Source of the DNA: Stentor coeruleus
Taxonomy: Eukaryota; Ciliophora; Heterotrichea; Heterotrichida; Stentoridae
Direction: 5' to 3'
Assembly: GCA_001970955.1 (NCBI GenBank)
Contig: MPUH01000532.1
Location: 1 to 47,404, forward strand
Length of the DNA stretch: 47,404 bases
The notes below the pieces were generated by a model. It had not been told where the DNA came from. It saw nothing but the letters and a program-made list of their open reading frames with translations, and did no database searches. How positions within the stretch are numbered: the first letter of the stretch is position 1; each line of letters begins with the position of its first letter. Made by a program: the position numbers and the translations under genes. Of this stretch, positions 1-9,666 are shown one piece after another.

Positions 1-170
1 TTTTAGATATTAATTAACTTAGTTAAGCATCACTAAAGGTTTTCAATATATATATTTTTGCATTAAATAGATGAAATAAGTAGTCATTTACCAAAAAATA
101 TCAAAAGCATCAAGCCATTTATACCTATAATTAATTCTGATTGAAAATGTTTAATAGTTAACTAAAATAC

Positions 171-617
171 TTATGTAATTGAGATTTTTTTTCTTAGAGC
201 TTTATACTCCGCTGAGTTTTTCTCTTGAATATAATCAGAAAAATTTGTTTCCATACTCGTTCTTATATTAAGCAGTGCTCCTGAGTCTACAAGCACTAAA
301 ACACTGTCAAAATGATTACGTGACGCAGCTAGATATGCAGGAGTGATTCCATAAGTGTCTTTTACATTTGGATCAGCTCCGTGAGTTAAAAGTATTTGAA
401 TTATCTCTACCGATCCGAATTCTGCTGCAGCGTGCAAAGCTGATCTTTTCGCAAAATTTGGCATAAGATAGTTGGGATTAAATCCTTTTTCTAGTAATTC
501 CTTGACACCACTAGCTTTATTTGATAGGATAGCAGCATACATTTCAAACTGATGATTAGCAGAAAAATTTGAAGAGTCTTCTTTTTTTTTGTCTTTTTTT
601 GATTCAGCGCAGCCCAT
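171..617 (-). CDS. Small ankyrin-repeat protein with N-terminal lipidation signal
   Basis: A 148-residue protein that is almost entirely ankyrin repeats. Repeat signatures LHAAAEFGSVEIIQILLTHG and GITPAYLAASRNHFDSVLVL are visible at about residues 58-110, with more degenerate repeat-like helices before and after. The N-terminus MGCAESKK has Gly2 (N-myristoylation), Cys3 (palmitoylation) and a following lysine-rich run, the classic dual-lipid membrane anchor of Src-type and CDPK-type proteins. Ankyrin repeats bind partner proteins, so a membrane-tethered adaptor is the likely role; this is inference. The start is the only ATG that gives the MGC motif. It is a single exon ending in TAA. No catalytic domain is present, so its specific function is unknown. 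Confidence 0.85.
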   Translation of the reverse strand: MGCAESKKDKKKEDSSNFSANHQFEMYAAILSNKASGVKELLEKGFNPNYLMPNFAKRSALHAAAEFGSVEIIQILLTHGADPNVKDTYGITPAYLAASRNHFDSVLVLVDSGALLNIRTSMETNFSDYIQEKNSAEYKALRKKISIT

Positions 618-770
618 TATTTATTGATAAAGGCTATCATTATGATAGATTTTTAAATGAATTATTATTAGAATTAGGTTAATTGCTAAATAAATGTTGG
701 CTGAGTATATTCAGTATATCGATGATTTATTATTATTTCTCACTGAATCTTTGTGCTCTATCAGTGTTTT

Positions 771-855
771 ATCAGTAATTCTGTAATTAGCAAGGTCTAG
801 ACAATAGCCAAGCGATAATTGCTAAATAATACTAATAATCAGTAATTCTGTAATT
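771..855. repeat. Short dispersed element, copy 1, between 18-nt direct repeats
   Basis: ATCAGTAATTCTGTAATT occurs at 771-788 and again at 838-855. The 49 nt between them (789-837) contain a 37-nt core (800-836, beginning GACAATAGCCAAGCGATAAT) that matches 26731-26767 at 34 of 37 positions. An inverted repeat TTAGCAA/TTGCTAA (787-793 and 819-825) spans the left part. The form resembles an insertion with a target-site duplication. Confidence 0.6.
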
Positions 856-862
856 TCCCTTG

Positions 863-976
863 TTTTGAGATATAATTTAATGTTGCATCACTATCAAATT
901 TTTCTTGCTAAAAAATCTTTTTTTGAGATATAATTTAATGTTGCATCACTATCAAATTTTTCTTGCTAAAAAATCT
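863..976. repeat. 56-nt perfect tandem duplication
   Basis: Positions 863-918 and 921-976 are identical 56-nt copies separated by TT (period 58). They lie outside genes. It may be a natural slippage or strand-switch duplication. It may also be an unmerged assembly overlap like the N-joined ones in this window, although here two bases, not one N, separate the copies. Confidence 0.85.
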
Positions 977-2464
977 GATTGTTGAGACCATCAAGAAAAA
1001 ATATGGCTTTCTCAATAGTGCAAGGCTAATTGTGGCTCGTGGATTATGAAAGTTTGTTAATCTCATCTTTAATAGCTACAAAGTTAAATTACAAAGAATT
1101 AGCTATAAAGATGAGCTTGAAAGTTTTAAGAGACACCATAAAAAGGCTTTTTTTTAAATTGAATTAAAAGAATAATAATCAGCAACATTTTTTTCATCTT
1201 TTCAATAGTTGTTTATAAGAAAACAGATGGCATGATTTAGCACAGAAATTCAATTCCAGTAGTCAGCAAAGCACTTTTAAATTTAAATCCCATAAAGTTT
1301 CAATAGCAATGTGAATTAGAGGATTTAGAGTTTTAATAAAAAATTTGAGGCTAAACTAATTTATGAAAATAATTTTGTTCTGAAACTTGTCAAAGCCTTT
1401 AAAATATTGAAGAAAGTTAATTCTTATTTAACTATTAAAGAATAACAACAACTGTAAATTTCAAAGTGTAATTTCACTTGAATCACTGCTTTGCTTGATT
1501 AAAAATATTTAGCTTTAAATATAAAATACAAACTTTTCTTCTTACATCTGTTCTTGAATTAATAACTAATTTTAAAAAAATATATCTTTACGAGATATAA
1601 ACTTTTCAAATCAAACTTTCTTTAATACGTAATTAATCTAGATAAATGAATCCTTGCAAAAAGGCTTTTCATAATAATTACTTATTAAACCAGTGCCATA
1701 TAAAGATATCAGATGCTATTTAGATTATTTTGAACATACTTTTGTCTTAAGAAACTCTTTTTCCGAAATGATATCATATATATATCTAAGTATTGGATAA
1801 AATTAGATTAATTTTAACATTAATTTATCTAAGCATTAAAAATTTTCGATATTATTGAATTTACCAAGCTCTACAAAGGTTTAAACATTATTTATTTCTT
1901 TATTCTTAAAATTCACTTATCTTCATTCCTAGTATTATTTATAAAGCCTTATTGATTCTTAATTTCTTACCTTAACACTTATCGTTAGTAAAATTAATTT
2001 TTAAATTATTACATTCATTTTTCCTTACTATTGAATTTAAGTATCTGTTAAAATAATATCTAAAATTTGCATATCAAAACTGTAATTGAGAATTATGGGA
2101 AATATATCTTATCCTAACTAACTTTAAAAAAAAAAACATGAAATTGCAGTTAAGATTTAAATCTATATAAAGTAATTAAGATAAAGTTAAAAATTAGGGA
2201 AATAAATCATAGTTATTAAATATTAAATATATTTATGTATTACTCTTAAATTTAGTCTAAAGCATCTGAATATAGTTCCCAAAGTTAACTTATTTTAGAT
2301 TTTAGTTAATTTAGATAGCATAAGATTTAAACTCCTTGCTTATCGAAGCTATTTTATTATAGCTAATTGTATATTTAAAATTACTTTGTTATAACTTTAT
2401 TCAATATCATTTAGCTAATAATATATGTATGCTTAAATAATAGCAAATAATCTTAATTTCAAAA

Positions 2465-2758
2465 ATGACAAGCAAAAGTGCTAAAGAGAACTTGGATCCA
2501 AATAAAAAACTCCCTCCGCTTGGAAACAAAAATATAATTCCACGAATACATTTAGAGAAGCTGAAAAACCAAGAAAGTCCACCAAAAAGTTATCCTGAGA
2601 GCTTTGTCTCGATAAACCTTTACAGCTCTAAGTCTCCTTCATCTTATAGAGATGCATGCAGTAAGCCTTCAGAAACTGTTGTTGAAAATACAGGAATTCA
2701 AAGAGGATACTTCTGTAGCGGATGCGCTATTGGAACTAATGAGTGCGCGGTGTTTTAA
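2465..2758 (+). CDS. Small protein with C-terminal CaaX box
   Basis: A 97-residue protein with no recognised fold, rich in Lys, Pro and Ser. It ends in CAVF, a CaaX prenylation motif in which final Phe favours geranylgeranylation, preceded by a Cys/Gly-rich tail (SGCAIGTNECAVF). Near the N-terminus KENLDP contains a KEN tripeptide, which in eukaryotes can serve as an APC/C degron; whether it works here is unknown. The start is an ATG preceded by A-rich sequence (TTCAAAA). It is a single exon with TAA stop and isolated from other genes. A small prenylated membrane-attached protein is the best guess; no homologue is recognised. Confidence 0.65.
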   Translation: MTSKSAKENLDPNKKLPPLGNKNIIPRIHLEKLKNQESPPKSYPESFVSINLYSSKSPSSYRDACSKPSETVVENTGIQRGYFCSGCAIGTNECAVF

Positions 2759-4047
2759 ATTTAGTGTTAAGTAATATTTGAGTTTAAATAAGTATAATTG
2801 ATTAAGTTAAACAATCATTTTGAATGATTTTCAAGTGAAAATGATTAATGATTTCATAGTTATTATTCAACTGATATATATACTAATCAGCCTGTTAATA
2901 TTTTAGCATAGCTCCTTGTACAAAAATACTAAAATAATTGAAAATCTCATAGAAACTTATAAATCGTTAATATTCATATGCCAAAATTTAACTAAATCAT
3001 AAAATACAAAATAACACCTATCCTTATTTTAAAGTAGAAATACGAAATAAAATTTATTGATCAAAAAGTCAGCTTCAAAAAAGTAATTGAATATTTATTT
3101 GTCCTAAGAAGTTCTAAAAGTATTTGAATATAATAATTAAGAAGATACAATATTAATAAGTATTTTATATAAAATCTATGAATAATATTCATCTAGTAAA
3201 TGGCCAGTGTAGATACCGTTAGACTTAACTTATTTTAGTTAGATGTTTCCTATCATATTTCTATAAAAATCTTATGATGTTATTTCCTCCTGAATCAAGA
3301 AAACCCTACTCTAATTTGCAGGATTTAATTATAGACTTCAGATAATTAAAGGAAAAGACGTAGAGAATTTTATCTACATAGAGCTTTTGCAATTTTTTAT
3401 TTCAGAATAATATACAAATAAGCTTTAAAGACAATGATGTGTTAAAGTATTTTTCAATGAGTGAATATAAAATCCATGGAAACTATAAGAGAAAAATATA
3501 TGAATTATCAACGCTTATCTCAAGATGCAAAAGCAAGGCAAAGTTTATTACTAAATAAAATATATTTGCACAAGGAATATATCATGAAGGAAAAATAGGT
3601 TTATTATGAACTTTATAGAAAAAATTGTCCTTAATGAAATTAGTTGTTATTCTATAAATTCAAGTGCTGTGCATAAAACGAAAAGAGTGGGAAACTGCTT
3701 ATGAATAAATCGAAAAAAACATAAAAAATCTTTAAATTTACTTAAGCAGAGATGTTTTCTAATAAATAGTGAATTTTTCTATTATTTTATTACTTAAAAT
3801 ATAGAATAATTACGAAAACAAAAACTTGCTAAAAACTAAAAATAATCTATTATTGTATCTAATAACTTTTACAAGAGTATTAAATTATCACTAAAAACTG
3901 AGTCATTTTATAAATACTATTCTCTCATATATATTCTATTTAATTTAAAATATCTTCATATATCATTACATATCTTAAGACTTTCTTTCTCTATATTTTT
4001 ACCTAAACTTTTTCTAACTATGGTATTATTATATTTTCTTGCTGAAT
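2759..4047. other. AT-rich intergenic region
   Basis: No gene supported. There is a 58-codon open stretch without a clear start (3382-3558) and an overlapping 32-codon ATG frame (3500-3598) in another frame; neither resembles a known family. The last 120 nt before the next gene are C-rich and G-poor on the plus strand, the 5'-flank composition seen for many genes here. Confidence 0.6.
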
Positions 4048-4899
4048 ATGCAAATGGAAAATAGCTCAGACCAAGAAGAAGTTTCTGAAGAAAGCTTCAA
4101 CTCAACTTTGCAGTGCCTAAAAGACTTACAAAGAGAATATGAAATGCAAGAAAAGTACGCAGAAGCTGAAAAAATTGAAAACAAAATCCAGAAACTAAAA
4201 GAAAAAAAGAGAAAAAAGGACATAATGAAATTGAAAAACAGACAAAAGTCAGAAAGGCACAGCATAAACTCAATATACAAATCCGAGTCCAAAAACTTCA
4301 ACAACAGATGGGAAAGCGTTCTAAGTAGCAACCTCGAAAAATATAAAGTCCAAGAAGAAGAGCTTATTAAAAAACACAAAAAAATGTATGAAGATGAAAA
4401 AGAAACTCTAGAAAAAAATGCTCCTTGTTTTTTTAAGCCAAGTGCGATGCTGCTTAATACTATTAAATGCAAAGAAAAAGCAGTTACTTCTAAAAAGTAT
4501 AGAGAAGCTCAAAAGTTAGCAAAAGAGATTGAATCAGCTTTAGAAATAGAAAAAAAAATGTACATAGAGAACCGACAAGCTAAAATTGATAAACAATTGT
4601 CAATTTTTCAAAAAAAACTGGATAAAGAACTTGAAGTTCTAAGGCTAAAAAAAGAAGCAGAACTTAGAGAGATTAATAAACAGAGGTTGTATGAAAGAGA
4701 AAATATGGAAAGAAGAGTTGAGAATATTTGCAGGGAGTTAGAAAATGCACAAAATATACAGATAAATATTGCTAAGGGATTACATACTACGAATGCTGGA
4801 AGGCAAAGCCCGTATAAATCAGGATCTTCGTTTAGATCAGATCATTCGTCTCCTTCTAAGTTTCTAGTACACAAAAAATCAATAAGCAAAGCTACTTAA
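4048..4899 (+). CDS. Coiled-coil protein
   Basis: A 283-residue, highly charged helical protein. From about residue 15 to 70 and again from 80 to 240 it is Lys/Glu-rich with heptad-like spacing of Leu, Ile and Met, indicating long coiled coil. A short break contains NAPCFFKP near residue 125. The Ser-rich basic tail (RQSPYKSGSSFRSDHSSPSK) looks disordered and phosphorylatable. The start is the first ATG (4048, MQMENSS); the frame is open slightly further upstream but only from a TTG, which is unlikely in a nuclear gene. Coiled-coil proteins of this kind are abundant in ciliate cytoskeleton and basal bodies, but family membership cannot be told from sequence alone. Confidence 0.8.
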   Translation: MQMENSSDQEEVSEESFNSTLQCLKDLQREYEMQEKYAEAEKIENKIQKLKEKKRKKDIMKLKNRQKSERHSINSIYKSESKNFNNRWESVLSSNLEKYKVQEEELIKKHKKMYEDEKETLEKNAPCFFKPSAMLLNTIKCKEKAVTSKKYREAQKLAKEIESALEIEKKMYIENRQAKIDKQLSIFQKKLDKELEVLRLKKEAELREINKQRLYERENMERRVENICRELENAQNIQINIAKGLHTTNAGRQSPYKSGSSFRSDHSSPSKFLVHKKSISKAT

Positions 4900-5119
4900 G
4901 ATAATAAATATTACTTTAAAGAAATTTATATATGTATCGATTAATATAAGTGATTAAATTGTCTCAGCATAAAATATAATAATTCCTAAATATTCTCTTA
5001 CAACATTAAAAAAATTATAACATCATGAAAATATTTTTACCAATATTCAAACATATGCCTATACTATAATTACAATTATCAAAGCATTTATTATCTCTAA
5101 ATAATAAATTAACTAACTC

Positions 5120-6397
5120 TTAGTGTTCAGAAGCGCGTAGTTTGTTAACTACATTTCTGCGTTTTTCCAGCTCATCCTGACTGATTACAGGAGGTAAAGG
5201 CCCAAGGTCTTTTTTAACACTTAAATCAGTTCCTCCATTTTTAACATAATTTTGCATTTCATTAGCACGTTCTTCTTGTTTTTTCTTCAACAAAAGCTCT
5301 CTTTGCATTTTCAGCCTTGCAGTTCTTTGTTCCAAACTCTCTCCTTTATTCTCTTCAACTTTTTTCTCAGAATATTTTGCTGCAATTTTCTTATTCATCT
5401 CATCAAGATCTTCAGATACTTTAAGTTCAGAACTTACATCAATTTTATGGAATTGAGATAAATCAACATTAGCATCTTTTTTTAAATGAACAGGAGGAAG
5501 GTTTCTTTCTGATTCTCTCTTCTTAGCATCTTCTTCAATTTTCCTCGCTTGCAATTTTGATTCTTCTAGCCTCATAGCTTCAAGTTTTTTTGTCTCTTCT
5601 TCCATTTTCCTTCTCATCTCATCTTCTAATCTTTTATTCTGAACTCTAAGTTCTTCTTGCCTCTTAAACTCTTCCTCTTCTTTACGTTTCTGATCAACTT
5701 CTCTCCTCTTCTGTTCCTCATAAACACGTTTCTGTTCCTCTTTCATTTTCGCAACTTTTTCAGCTTCTTTCCTCTGAATTTCTCTAACCAACTCATCTTG
5801 CCTAACTTTTTCTTCTTCTAACTTCCGTTTGTATTCGCTTTCACTTTCTTCTATAGCTTTACGAATCATTTCTTCTTCTTCTTGCTCAAGACGATTTCTC
5901 TCAGTTTCAGCAGCAATTGAAACAGCTATTGCATGTTCTATCTCAGCTTGATCCTTATTACTCGTAGCTTTAACAACTTCTTCAATATTTGCATGTCCTT
6001 CAGTTTGCATCATTTGCAAAGCTTCAAGTTCAAGTTCTTTATTCCTTTTGACCATAAGTTTCTTAAAGCTCATAAAATTCAGTGTGGCTAATACTTGCTC
6101 AAAGTATTTTCTATGAGTAGAACTTTTAAGACCAGCTTTGACTACTCGATAGAACATATCATGACTAGCCCCAAGCTCAATACACATATTTTCAAGTAAC
6201 AAATCAATCATATCTTGAAATTCCTATGTAGGTTTTACCTTGTGGATAATTGTATGTTCTATTTTGTTTTCTTCCTCACCATCAAAAGCGTAGCACTTTT
6301 CGTCGATAAAGGACATGATTGGGATTTTCCACCCTGGACTTGCCAGAAATTGCAAAGTATAATCGTATAGCCAATCGATTGGAGCTTCTTGAGCCAT
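5120..6397 (-). CDS. CFAP36: Cilia- and flagella-associated protein 36 (CFAP36/CCDC104) homologue
   Basis: A two-exon gene of 420 residues. Exon 1 is 6397-6239 (53 codons, MAQEAPIDWLYDYTL...), then a 15-nt intron, then exon 2 from 6223. Residues about 8-120 form a BART-like domain of CFAP36 type, with FIDEKCYAFDGEEENK followed across the junction by IIHKEFQDMIDLLLEN and FKKLMVKRNKELELEALQMM. In other organisms this domain binds the small GTPase ARL3, linking the protein to ciliary cargo traffic. The remaining two thirds is a Glu/Lys/Arg-rich single helix or coiled coil, longer than the short charged tail of animal CFAP36. It is 50 nt downstream of the MORN gene on the same strand. Without the intron the domain would be split, which is strong support for the splice. 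Confidence 0.88.
6224..6238 (-). other. 15-nt intron in CFAP36
   Basis: GTAAAACCTACATAG on the minus strand: GT...AG, A at position 10. It contains an in-frame TAG, and removing it joins HTIIHK to EFQDMIDLLL inside the BART domain. Confidence 0.9.
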
Positions 6398-6447
6398 ATT
6401 ATTACTAGATTATCCGTGTTATTAAGTCTAGGAAAATGATATTTTAA

Positions 6448-7464
6448 CTACATATTGCTCAATGTGCTATCCATAGACCTGAGCTTTTTTCCATCTTTCC
6501 AACAAGCGTATTTTACTTCACCATTAGGGTATATATACATTCCCTCACCATGTTGCTTACCATTTTTCCACCCTCCGCTATATTTTTTCCCATCGCCCCA
6601 TGTGTAAGTTCCTTTGCCATGCTTTTTATCAAAACGATATTCTCCTTCATATCTTCTCCCATCTTTCCATGTATAAATCCCAACACCATGCATATTATTG
6701 TTTAGCCATTCTCCAGAAAACTTCCTCCCATCAAGCCATTCATAAGTCCCTCTACCGCTTATTCTATTTTCAATCCATTGTCCTATATAAAAACTTCCAT
6801 CATTCCACATATACTTACCAAAACCATGTTTTTTCCCTTGTTTATAAAAGCCTTCATAACGACTATTATCAGCCCAAATCTCACATCCATACCCATCTTG
6901 TAAGTCACTTTTCCAATCACCAGCATATTTTGCCCCATTAATATGAAAGTATATACCTTTACCATTAGCTTTTTCATCTTTCCAATTACCTTCAAATATA
7001 TCCCCATCTGTATGCCAAAACTTCCCATGACCATTTGCCCGATTGCTTCTCCAGAACCCTTCATATTTCGCTTTATCAGGCCAGGTTTGAACACCTACAC
7101 CATCTCTATTATTCCCAACCCATTGTCCAACATAAATAGCGCCACTTCGGTATATATAAGCTGGCCTTTGTTCCCGTTCTTTAGATGTTGATACCATTTT
7201 AGATGTTTCTTTATACTCAGCACTAGAAAATCTGATTTTTTTCCCACTGTTCTTCAAAATTGCTGCGAATTGTTTTCTTACTTGGTATCCACGCCAGATC
7301 GCTTGGATTTTAGTTATTTTTTTAATATTTTCAGATGAAATTACAGAAAAAGAAGGTGTATAATTAACTTGTAAATCACTTTCTTGTAGTCCTTTTGAAT
7401 GGTTTAAAGATATTTCAATATTCGAATCTCCTTCTCTATTTCCACAACAATTGCCTTGTCCCAT
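6448..7464 (-). CDS. MORN-repeat protein with IQ motif and N-terminal lipidation signal
   Basis: A 338-residue protein. The N-terminus MGQGNCCGN fits N-myristoylation at Gly2 with palmitoylatable Cys6/Cys7. An IQ calmodulin-binding motif (IQAIWRGYQVRKQF) lies near residues 53-66. From about 105 to 325 there are nine consecutive 23-residue MORN repeats (pattern Y-x-G-x-W ... G-x-G-x-x-x-W) plus a partial tenth. MORN repeats serve in membrane apposition and cytoskeletal scaffolding, so a membrane-attached, calcium/calmodulin-responsive cortical scaffold is likely (inference). It is a single exon. Its start lies only 116 nt from the divergent LpxB-like gene, so the two share a short promoter region; CFAP36 follows 50 nt downstream. 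Confidence 0.88.
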   Translation of the reverse strand: MGQGNCCGNREGDSNIEISLNHSKGLQESDLQVNYTPSFSVISSENIKKITKIQAIWRGYQVRKQFAAILKNSGKKIRFSSAEYKETSKMVSTSKEREQRPAYIYRSGAIYVGQWVGNNRDGVGVQTWPDKAKYEGFWRSNRANGHGKFWHTDGDIFEGNWKDEKANGKGIYFHINGAKYAGDWKSDLQDGYGCEIWADNSRYEGFYKQGKKHGFGKYMWNDGSFYIGQWIENRISGRGTYEWLDGRKFSGEWLNNNMHGVGIYTWKDGRRYEGEYRFDKKHGKGTYTWGDGKKYSGGWKNGKQHGEGMYIYPNGEVKYACWKDGKKLRSMDSTLSNM

Positions 7465-7580
7465 TTATATATAATCTCAAACTTTAAATATATGAAAATC
7501 CTTTTCTATTTTGAGATTAGATAATTTCTGGCTAGGGTTTAGAAAAATGATAAGTTTTAAAAGGACAGAACGTAATAAAT

Positions 7581-9068
7581 ATGCTGAATAAAGTGCTACG
7601 TCAGTTCAGTTCTGGCCATGTCATATGTGTATTGGCAAACTCACAAAAAGCTGATAGAGTGGGTGCAGAACTTATGAGGAACCTGAAAAAGCTCAGTGGA
7701 GGTGAGATAAAATTTATAGGTTCAGGAGGCAAAGGCATGGAAAATGAAGGTTTAGAGGCCTTTTATTCAACAAATGTATTCCATCCAAAGCCTTTTGTCC
7801 CATTTAGAGGAGCAGTGTCTGATGAAGGTAACCTATGGTTGTGGCTCAAGATGAATCCTGTGACAAAAAACTATACAAGACCCATGCATGAAGTTATGAA
7901 GTATATAAAAGAAAACGATTTAGTACAGAAAATCCAAAACTACAGGCCTGGACTGATTCTGACCCTTGACCATGATATTTTGAGTTTTAAAATCCATAAG
8001 CAAATGTCTCAAGCTTATAAAAACTCATCTTTAGTCAGACCTAAACAAGTTCACTATGGAAGATTTATTAATCGTTATGCTCCTTATCAACTTGATTATT
8101 TAGACCATGTACTTTATACAATCCCAATTGAGCCTCGTGACTGGAATAATTTCAAGTTCCCAAGCACATATATTGGTCAAAATGCATTCGAAAAAGCATA
8201 CCGGTTCTTATTAGAAAGAAATGGTGGTGATCATCTTCTAACTTCAAATTCAGTCAAAGTTAATAGAGACCATTTCTACTCAGAAACCGAACAATACATT
8301 GAAGCTGAAAGAAAGACTTTCAGAAAAACTCATGAAATTCCTGAATCAGCTACAGTTCTTTTCTTTGCCCCAGGGAGTAATGAATCAGAAGTTAAATGGA
8401 CTCTACCTATTCTCAATAAAACAGCCAATAAATTTGTCGAACACCATGTTTCAGCTTCTAAAGGGCAGAAAAACCCTGATGATTTCTGTGTTGTTATCCC
8501 TACCAATAAAGATACCTTCAAACATGTTAATGATATAATAAAAGTTCAAGGGTGGAAATGTAGAGTTATAGTCTTAGAAGGAGATGAACAGAAAAGATCA
8601 GCTCAAGCTGGTAGCGATTTGGCTATAAGTCATAATGGAGATATCGTGACTGAATGTTTAGTTAATCAGCTTTCAACTGTAGTCATTCAAAACATGAGGA
8701 AGCTTGAGTTTTACTTTGTCTTAGCATGGAATCGTTTCAATAATGATATGAACATCATTGCTGATGGTGATTTATTCCCTGAAATCTATGAGGGTCAGTG
8801 TCATGCTGATAAACTTCTCCTGCTTTTAAACAAATGGTATGAAAGCCCTGCGCATAAGTTTTGGCCATTACAAGGTTTTGAATCTCATATTCATAGAATG
8901 CTTCCTATGAAAACTCGTGAAATGGGAATGGGGACCCATCATGAGTATTATTCTCCAGATTATCTGTTTAGTAACACCGTCTGGGAATTTTTGAAACAAG
9001 TACCTCAAAGGCCCTTTGCTGAGGACCAAAACTTGTTCATCCAAAATTTATCCCCTAAAAGCGCTTAG
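7581..9068 (+). CDS. LpxB-like protein (lipid-A-disaccharide synthase family, GT19), probably mitochondrial
   Basis: A 495-residue protein whose order of motifs follows bacterial LpxB, which joins UDP-diacylglucosamine to lipid X. Visible matches are an N-terminal Rossmann start (VICVLANSQKADRVGAELMR), FIGSGGKGMENEGLEAFYS, RPGLILTLDHDILSFK, FAPGSNESEVKWTLPILNKT (the PGSR-type loop) and, near the C-terminus, SDLAISHNGDIVTECLV where LpxB has its conserved Gly...Glu donor-binding segment. The LpxB glycine-rich GExSGD motif is replaced by ANSQKAD and the middle is longer than in bacteria. The first 12 residues (MLNKVLRQFSSG) look like a mitochondrial presequence. Plants have mitochondrial LpxB; a ciliate has no known lipid A, so the substrate is unclear and activity may be altered or lost. 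It is a single exon, with RPAIN starting 19 nt after its stop. Confidence 0.75.
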   Translation: MLNKVLRQFSSGHVICVLANSQKADRVGAELMRNLKKLSGGEIKFIGSGGKGMENEGLEAFYSTNVFHPKPFVPFRGAVSDEGNLWLWLKMNPVTKNYTRPMHEVMKYIKENDLVQKIQNYRPGLILTLDHDILSFKIHKQMSQAYKNSSLVRPKQVHYGRFINRYAPYQLDYLDHVLYTIPIEPRDWNNFKFPSTYIGQNAFEKAYRFLLERNGGDHLLTSNSVKVNRDHFYSETEQYIEAERKTFRKTHEIPESATVLFFAPGSNESEVKWTLPILNKTANKFVEHHVSASKGQKNPDDFCVVIPTNKDTFKHVNDIIKVQGWKCRVIVLEGDEQKRSAQAGSDLAISHNGDIVTECLVNQLSTVVIQNMRKLEFYFVLAWNRFNNDMNIIADGDLFPEIYEGQCHADKLLLLLNKWYESPAHKFWPLQGFESHIHRMLPMKTREMGMGTHHEYYSPDYLFSNTVWEFLKQVPQRPFAEDQNLFIQNLSPKSA

Positions 9069-9087
9069 CTAGGATAATAATTTAAAG

Positions 9088-9630
9088 ATGCGCCGCCAAC
9101 CTCTTGACCGGTTTGCTATGTGGGACACATCAAAAAGTCACAATGAAAATGTTATGCGTAGGACACAAAACCATAGACAAGCGTTGATTGAACAAAAAAG
9201 GTTCTTTAACAATATGAATTATAGAGACCATGAATTAGCTAAAGAAGCTGAAATAATGTTTGGAAGTCATGATGATTGGATTTATGAAGAAAATGAAGAT
9301 ATGGAACAAGAAATACCTGAGTTACTTCCTGAATCCCCTAAAGACTATGCGGAGTTTTATGAGTCTATTGAATTCCAATGCCCAAGTCTTATGTGTTTAG
9401 GACATATACAGGTAACAGAAAAAGGTGAATATAATTGTACTAATAATGAATGCCCTGTGAAGATAAGCTTTTTAGTAGTGCCTGTAGATTTAAAACAGTT
9501 AATTGAGAGACTTAAAGCTAAATATATCGAACACAAAAAGACTGGATGTTCTTATGTTCCTATACCTATATCTTATGAAGAGAATTTGTGTATAACTTGC
9601 TGGTTTTGTGAATGTAATTTACTTGTTTAA
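9088..9630 (+). CDS. RPAIN: RPA-interacting protein (RPAIN/RIP) homologue
   Basis: A 180-residue protein. The C-terminal half (about residues 95-180) has the RPAIN zinc-finger layout: a first Cys pair in FQCPSLMC, a second set in YNCTNNEC, a helical stretch DLKQLIERLKAKYIEHKK followed by GCSYVP, and a final ITCWFCECNLLV with the last Cys pair. In animals RPAIN binds replication protein A and carries it into the nucleus. The N-terminal half is charged and includes an acidic segment (EENEDMEQEIPELLPE). Animal proteins are of similar size. The start ATG lies 19 nt after the LpxB-like stop, so its promoter must overlap the upstream gene or the two are cotranscribed. Assignment rests on the zinc-finger pattern. 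Confidence 0.7.
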   Translation: MRRQPLDRFAMWDTSKSHNENVMRRTQNHRQALIEQKRFFNNMNYRDHELAKEAEIMFGSHDDWIYEENEDMEQEIPELLPESPKDYAEFYESIEFQCPSLMCLGHIQVTEKGEYNCTNNECPVKISFLVVPVDLKQLIERLKAKYIEHKKTGCSYVPIPISYEENLCITCWFCECNLLV

Positions 9631-9666
9631 GGTTGAATCGAAATAATTCTTAAGTAAATATTGAAT

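Larger units (their letters stand above)
618..2464. other. AT-rich intergenic region with short repeats
   Basis: No convincing gene in about 1.85 kb. The left part holds two repeat structures listed separately: a small element between 18-nt direct repeats, and a 56-nt tandem duplication. A 13-nt piece of the element core (AATTGCTAAATAA) also occurs at about 681-693. The rest is AT-rich sequence with stops in all frames. Confidence 0.7.

Noticed and set aside
4039-4048. Upstream start of the coiled-coil gene at 4039
   Set aside because: The codon at 4039 is TTG; a nuclear gene should start at the ATG at 4048.
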